DNA of 64,000 nucleotides from positions 1 to 64,000 of the forward strand of contig JAAVFV010000030.1 of NCBI GenBank assembly GCA_014800525.1. The letters run 5' to 3'. How positions within the stretch are numbered: position 1 is the first letter of the stretch; each line of letters starts with the position of its first letter. The notes under the pieces are model-generated. The model made no database searches. It was not told the DNA's origin and was given only the letters and a program-made list of their open reading frames with translations. A program made the translations under genes and the position numbers. Below, piece after piece: positions 59,808 to 64,000 of this stretch. The DNA is from Bacteroidales bacterium. GTDB lineage: Bacteria > Bacteroidota > Bacteroidia > Bacteroidales > Muribaculaceae.

Positions 59808-62197
59808 TGAAGTTTCTGAGAGTTCTATTCCAACAGAAATCCGGATTCCTTGGTTTTCTCCGGAATCACCGTTTGATGTTCCTCTTATTAAGTCTGCTCA
59901 CCATATGGTTGGCAGCCTGTAATTCCGTGCGTCATGTTCCGGCAGGGGAACGCCTTCTCGATGATGTGAATATCTATCTCAATGATTCCTCTGGCAAGCT
60001 GGATGAAACCCAATTAATGACTTATGTAAGACACCAGGAGAATAACCGCCTGCTCTGGACCGCCAAATTGCGTCTCGGAATCTATAACATGAGCGGACAC
60101 GATACTACAAAATGGCTCAACCGTTTTGTTCGCAAACTTGGTGAACCTCCCGTGCTCTACAACGAAGCAGCTACTCTTTCAGATGCCCAACAGCTCCATA
60201 AAGCAATGGTCAATGCCGGCTATCTTCATTCTTCAGTGACTGTGGATACGGTCACTGATAAATCGGGACGTAAGATGAAGGTGAAGTACAACCTTGATGC
60301 CGGACGCCCCTATACAATCCGTTCGGTTGAATATGTATTCCCTAACGATACTCTCCGTGAGCTGATAATGCGTGATTCCATGCGTTTCAAGGTTCAACCC
60401 GGATCTCTGCTCGATCGCACGGCCCTTGAAGAGGAGCGCGACCTAATTACCGCCAGAATACGGAATCGCGGTTATTATGCTTTTGCTAAGGAATTTATCA
60501 CTTTCAATGCCGACACCACTGAAGGAAGCGAACTTGTGGATCTCACCCTCACCGTGAATCCTCCCCAAAATACACAGCCTTTGCGTACAATCCTCCCTAC
60601 CCATAGGGAGTATATTGTCCGGAATATCATCATAATTCCGGATTATGACCCGGGAGTGACCGATAATTTCACTCAATATCAGGCCGTTGATACAGTGAGT
60701 TATAAGGATGTAACGATTCTTTATGGTAAGAAACGTTATCTTCGTCCGGGTGTATTGGCTGAAAACTGTTTTATACGTCGCGGGCGTCCGTTCCGTCAGC
60801 GTGAGGTGGATAATACATATGCGGCTCTGTCACGTCTCTCCATTCTGAAGTTCATTAATATCAAATTCATTCCGGCCGGAGATTTAGGTGATGTCGGCTT
60901 ATTGGATGCCTATATCCTTCTGACACGTGGAAAAAGTCAGGCATTCTCCGTGGAAGTGGAAGGCACCAACTCCGAAGGAGATTTAGGAGTGGCCATAGGT
61001 CTTAATTATTCCCATCGCAATCTTGGACACGGCTCTGAAACGCTGTCGACCAAGATAAGAGGCGCTTATGAGGCGTTGAACGGTGATATCGGCGGCCTCC
61101 TCCACAACCGATATATGGAATATGGCCTTGAGGCGGGGCTGAATTTCCCAAAATTCAAGGCACCATTCCTGAAAGACCGTTTCAAACGGCGCATCATGGC
61201 CACTACAGAGCTTAATCTATCCATGAATTATCAGGAACGACCGGAGTATACACGTATCATCTCTACACTAGGATGGAGCTACCGCTGGTCGGAACGCAAC
61301 CGTAACCGTCGACATACATTCACTCCGATTGATGTCAACTATGTATATCTGCCGGAGAGCACAAATGATTTTATCAATCAGATAGCCCCCGATAACCCGC
61401 TGCTCCGATATAGTTATGAAGATCATTTCATCATGCGGATGGGATATAATTATTATTGGTCGAATAAACGTCGGGGTACGCCATGGAGTCAGTCGAATCA
61501 ACGGAATATCCATACTCTGCGTGTGAATGCGGAAGTGGCTGGAAATGTATTGTTTGCTCTCAGTTCGATATTCAATCATCGGTCGGATTTCCATTCCGAT
61601 CCTTATAAGGTGTTCGGAATCCACTATTCACAATATGCAAAGGTGGATGCCGATTTCTCTTCACTCCATATCTTCGATAGCCGTACTGCCTTGGCCTGGC
61701 ATGCGGGATTCGGAATCGGAGTGCCCTATGGGAATTCTGAAATGCTGCCGTTTGAGAAACGTTTCTATGGTGGTGGAGCCAATGGTGTGAGAGGATGGGC
61801 GGTGCGCACTCTCGGCCCCGGACGCTATCCGGGCACAAACTCAGTGAGCGATTTCATCAATCAGTGTGGCGATATCCGGCTCGACTTAAGCGTGGAATAT
61901 CGTGCCAAATTATTCTGGTTGCTTGAAGGTGCACTGTTCGCGGATGCCGGAAATATATGGACAATCCGCGATTATACCTATCAGCCTTATGGGATGTTTA
62001 AATTCAGAAACTTCTATAAGGAACTTGCTGCCGCATATGGCATCGGTCTGCGTCTCGACTTCACCTATTTTCTTCTCCGCTTCGATCTTGGAATGAAGGC
62101 TCATAATCCGGCCATCAATGCCGAGCCCTGGCCTCTGATCCATCCCCGCTGGGGTCGCGACCATTCATTTCATTTCTCAATCGGATATCCCTTCTGA
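59804..62197 (+). CDS. tamL: TamL-type Omp85 lipoprotein
   Basis: This 797-residue outer-membrane protein has a lipobox (WLAAC, Cys39) followed by NSVRHVPAGERLLDDV, POTRA-like domains (about 45-400; repeating LDETQLMTYVRHQEN-type segments) and an Omp85 surface-antigen barrel (about 420-797) with a final SFHFSIGYPF. The N-terminal lipoprotein signal is the mark of the Bacteroidetes TamL branch, which works with TamB-like proteins in outer-membrane assembly. It is translationally coupled to the AmpG-like gene, an unusual partner. Confidence 0.9.
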   Translation: MMKFLRVLFQQKSGFLGFLRNHRLMFLLLSLLTIWLAACNSVRHVPAGERLLDDVNIYLNDSSGKLDETQLMTYVRHQENNRLLWTAKLRLGIYNMSGHDTTKWLNRFVRKLGEPPVLYNEAATLSDAQQLHKAMVNAGYLHSSVTVDTVTDKSGRKMKVKYNLDAGRPYTIRSVEYVFPNDTLRELIMRDSMRFKVQPGSLLDRTALEEERDLITARIRNRGYYAFAKEFITFNADTTEGSELVDLTLTVNPPQNTQPLRTILPTHREYIVRNIIIIPDYDPGVTDNFTQYQAVDTVSYKDVTILYGKKRYLRPGVLAENCFIRRGRPFRQREVDNTYAALSRLSILKFINIKFIPAGDLGDVGLLDAYILLTRGKSQAFSVEVEGTNSEGDLGVAIGLNYSHRNLGHGSETLSTKIRGAYEALNGDIGGLLHNRYMEYGLEAGLNFPKFKAPFLKDRFKRRIMATTELNLSMNYQERPEYTRIISTLGWSYRWSERNRNRRHTFTPIDVNYVYLPESTNDFINQIAPDNPLLRYSYEDHFIMRMGYNYYWSNKRRGTPWSQSNQRNIHTLRVNAEVAGNVLFALSSIFNHRSDFHSDPYKVFGIHYSQYAKVDADFSSLHIFDSRTALAWHAGFGIGVPYGNSEMLPFEKRFYGGGANGVRGWAVRTLGPGRYPGTNSVSDFINQCGDIRLDLSVEYRAKLFWLLEGALFADAGNIWTIRDYTYQPYGMFKFRNFYKELAAAYGIGLRLDFTYFLLRFDLGMKAHNPAINAEPWPLIHPRWGRDHSFHFSIGYPF

Positions 62198-62258
62198 TCA
62201 TGAACTAATCCCCCCTCCAAGCGGTTAAAAATTTATGATATAATCGCGCCTCCCACCC

Positions 62259-62363
62259 GGATCTCCCGGATCTCTCAGATCCCTCGGATCTCCCGGATTT
62301 CCCGGATCTCTCAGATCCCCCGTATTTCCCGGATCTCCCGGATCTCCAGGATCTCCCGGATCT
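62259..62363. repeat. 9-base tandem repeat (CCGGATCTC)n
   Basis: About 11 imperfect copies of CCGGATCTC, with CAGATC and GATTTC variants. Together with the class B copy (62374-62411) it fills the 234-base gap between tamL and gph. Slippage-prone. Confidence 0.85.
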
Positions 62364-62373
62364 CAACGCTACT

Positions 62374-62411
62374 GAGTCGCGAAGCTTGTTTCCGTCCCGA
62401 CTCTGTCGGTT
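62374..62411. repeat. REP-like repeat, class B, copy B5
   Basis: GAGTCGCGAAGCTTGTTTCC followed by CCGAC-TCT-GTCGG. It lacks the GGC of the usual GGCGCGAAGC start. Confidence 0.7.
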
Positions 62412-62431
62412 ATTTATTTAATATTTAGTCA

Positions 62432-63094
62432 ATGAAAAAATTAGTGATATTCGACCTTGACGGTACCTTACTCAATACCATCGCCGATCTGGGCCATGCA
62501 TGTAATTACGCTCTCCGTGAAATGGGATTTGCCGAACATGCACTCACCACATACAATTATATGGTCGGGAACGGTGTCCGCAAACTCGTGGAGCGAGCCG
62601 AACCCGATGCATCCCCCGAGGAAGTGGATAAACTCCTTCACCTCTTCAGAGAATATTACGATCAACATTCCTACGACCATACCAAACCCTACCCCGGTAT
62701 TCCGGAGCTTCTTGCCGATCTAAATGAAGCAGGAGTGGCGTTGGCGGTCACCTCAAATAAATATGAGGCTGCCGTAAAGCGAATCGTGGCTCATTTCTTT
62801 CCCGATATTCCTTTTGTGGCATTGCTCGGACAGGTGGAAGGCCGTCCCACCAAGCCGGATCCTTCGGTGGTATTCGCTGTAATCAATGCCCATCCTGTTC
62901 CGAAACATGATATACTCTATGTGGGGGATTCTGCAGTGGATATGGATACAGCCCGGCGCGCCTGCATCGAATCAGTCGGCGTAAGCTGGGGATTCCGGCC
63001 GGTATCGGAGCTACATAATGCTTATGCTGATCATGTGGTGAATAATCCGTCTGAAATCTATAACATTGCAGTCGGATCCGGTTCTCTCTATTGA
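62432..63094 (+). CDS. gph: Phosphoglycolate phosphatase (HAD)
   Basis: This 220-residue HAD hydrolase has FDLDGTLLNT (nucleophile Asp and acid Asp), TSNKYEAA, GRPTKPDP and VGDSAVDMDTA, which are motifs I-IV in order. By family knowledge it hydrolyses 2-phosphoglycolate, though closely related HADs act on other sugar phosphates. It starts 20 bases after the B5 repeat. The ATG is the first one in frame. Confidence 0.88.
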   Translation: MKKLVIFDLDGTLLNTIADLGHACNYALREMGFAEHALTTYNYMVGNGVRKLVERAEPDASPEEVDKLLHLFREYYDQHSYDHTKPYPGIPELLADLNEAGVALAVTSNKYEAAVKRIVAHFFPDIPFVALLGQVEGRPTKPDPSVVFAVINAHPVPKHDILYVGDSAVDMDTARRACIESVGVSWGFRPVSELHNAYADHVVNNPSEIYNIAVGSGSLY

Positions 63095-63211
63095 TTCGAT
63101 TCATTTATTAAATAATTCGCGTATTGGTGTTAAGTAGCTCGCAGCAATTAATGATTGCTATATAGGGCTATGGCCGATAGAACCAATATACCCCACCTAA
63201 GGCTATTTACT

Positions 63212-64000
63212 ATGGAAGCTATTTATTCTGAAGAGTTTTTCATCTCCGCCAACGAAAGTAATCCCGAGGGAGAATTGGCTGTGAATGTCCTGGTCAATTC
63301 TCTAATCGAGATCGCCACTCTACATGCCAATCTTTCCGGATTTGGAAATCCTCATATGCAAGACCTTAATGCAGGATGGGTTCTTTCACGTCTCACCCTG
63401 GAAATGTCCTGCTATCCCAAAGTCAATACTTCATATAAGGTATTGACCTGGGTCGAGGACTGGAATCGACATTTCTCTTCCAGATGCTTCGAGATTCAGA
63501 ATCAGGATGGTGCGACAATCGGGTATGCCCGATCGATCTGGATGGTTATAAATACCCGGACTCATGAGAATTTCGGTCTGGAGCACCTCTCGTGTCCCCC
63601 GGAGCTGATTTCGAAGCATCGTTGCCCGATTGCCCGACAGGAAAAGCATGCTGAGATTCTGCCCGCAGGCTCCGTGATTCCGGAGCATTCAAGAGCATTG
63701 GTGGCGAATAAGCCCGTAAGAATCTACACCTTCCAGTATAACGATATCGACTTTTACCGCCATGTTAATACCCTTCGTTATATCACCCTCCTTCTGAATG
63801 CCTTTTCGCTCGAGGAATTCGACCATAATTTTATCTCGCGGCTTGAAATTTCTTTCCTTCATGAGGGAAGTTTCGGCGAATCCATCCGTATAGAGCGCCA
63901 TGATTTCGAGTCATCAGAAGATGGAAGGGTATCGGCCTTCTCTTTTATTCCTGAAAACACAGAAAAATCCCATCCCATTCTCTTTGCGCGTCTGCGGCTC
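63212..64000 (+). CDS. Acyl-ACP thioesterase (3' end cut by the window)
   Basis: The frame runs open from the ATG at 63212 to the window edge (263 codons). It begins MEAIYSEEFFISANESNPEG and has two hotdog halves: LNAGWVLSRLTLEMSCYP, RSIWMVINTRTHENFGL, and IYTFQYNDIDFYRHVNTLRYITLLLNAF, the FatA-type N-x-H region. It releases fatty acids from acyl-ACP. Family members are about 245-260 residues or longer, so only the last few residues are probably missing. Confidence 0.85.
   Translation, partial: MEAIYSEEFFISANESNPEGELAVNVLVNSLIEIATLHANLSGFGNPHMQDLNAGWVLSRLTLEMSCYPKVNTSYKVLTWVEDWNRHFSSRCFEIQNQDGATIGYARSIWMVINTRTHENFGLEHLSCPPELISKHRCPIARQEKHAEILPAGSVIPEHSRALVANKPVRIYTFQYNDIDFYRHVNTLRYITLLLNAFSLEEFDHNFISRLEISFLHEGSFGESIRIERHDFESSEDGRVSAFSFIPENTEKSHPILFARLRL

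Noticed and set aside
1-64000. tRNA or rRNA genes
   Set aside because: I looked for cloverleaf-like sequences with GTTC and terminal CCA in the gaps and found none convincing.

Overview
The window looks like chromosomal DNA from a gut-type Bacteroidales bacterium, most likely Muribaculaceae-like (the family is an inference). Supporting signs are a SusC/SusD pair, DUF4493/PCMD surface lipoproteins, DUF4923 and DUF4922 proteins, C10 (streptopain-type) peptidases, TamL, a GH13 branching enzyme of the eukaryote-like type, and several promoters of the Bacteroidetes form TTTG-N19/20-TAnnTTTG. I found no tRNA, rRNA, CRISPR array, prophage or transposase gene.

Layout. (1) 0.1-10.8 kb, minus strand: one operon-like block of three DUF4493 lipoproteins, two paralogous small outer-membrane barrels and a PCMD lipoprotein, followed by a PAP2 phosphatase (ATGA-coupled) and a DgkA-type kinase. 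(2) 11.3-23.8 kb: DUF4923 protein, riboflavin synthase, a fused ATPase/TOPRIM (DUF4435) protein overlapping glgB, then cmk, ispH, tadA, an unusual ADP-ribosylglycohydrolase, menA and dnaB. Three terminal-inverted-repeat elements sit between cmk and menA; a fourth, internally deleted copy lies in the leader of the DUF4493 operon. (3) 24-32.4 kb: radC, a glycosyltransferase, efp, rpmH, a GH3 hexosaminidase, a 5'-nucleotidase, gpmI and rplS, separated by many copies of a short palindromic intergenic repeat. (4) 32.6-44.7 kb, minus strand: a SusC/SusD pair with a long leader, two C10 cysteine peptidases and one unknown secreted protein. The peptidases and the unknown protein share a C-terminal sorting-like tail, which suggests extracellular proteolysis with peptide uptake. 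(5) 44.8-52.4 kb: nhaA, bcp, lepA, a DUF4143 ATPase and class I fumarase. (6) 52.5-62.2 kb, plus strand: an amidase-like secreted protein, GT2, DUF4922 protein, AmpG-like permease and TamL, which look like an envelope or cell-wall recycling cluster. (7) 62.4-64 kb: phosphoglycolate phosphatase and an acyl-ACP thioesterase cut by the window edge.

The best candidates for something undescribed are the four TIR elements with a covarying GAAA hairpin, the two-class REP-like repeat family, the ATPase-TOPRIM fusion beside glgB, the ADP-ribosylglycohydrolase whose two metal-binding motifs are both altered, the DUF4493/PCMD/barrel operon, and the amidase/GT2/DUF4922/AmpG/TamL cluster.
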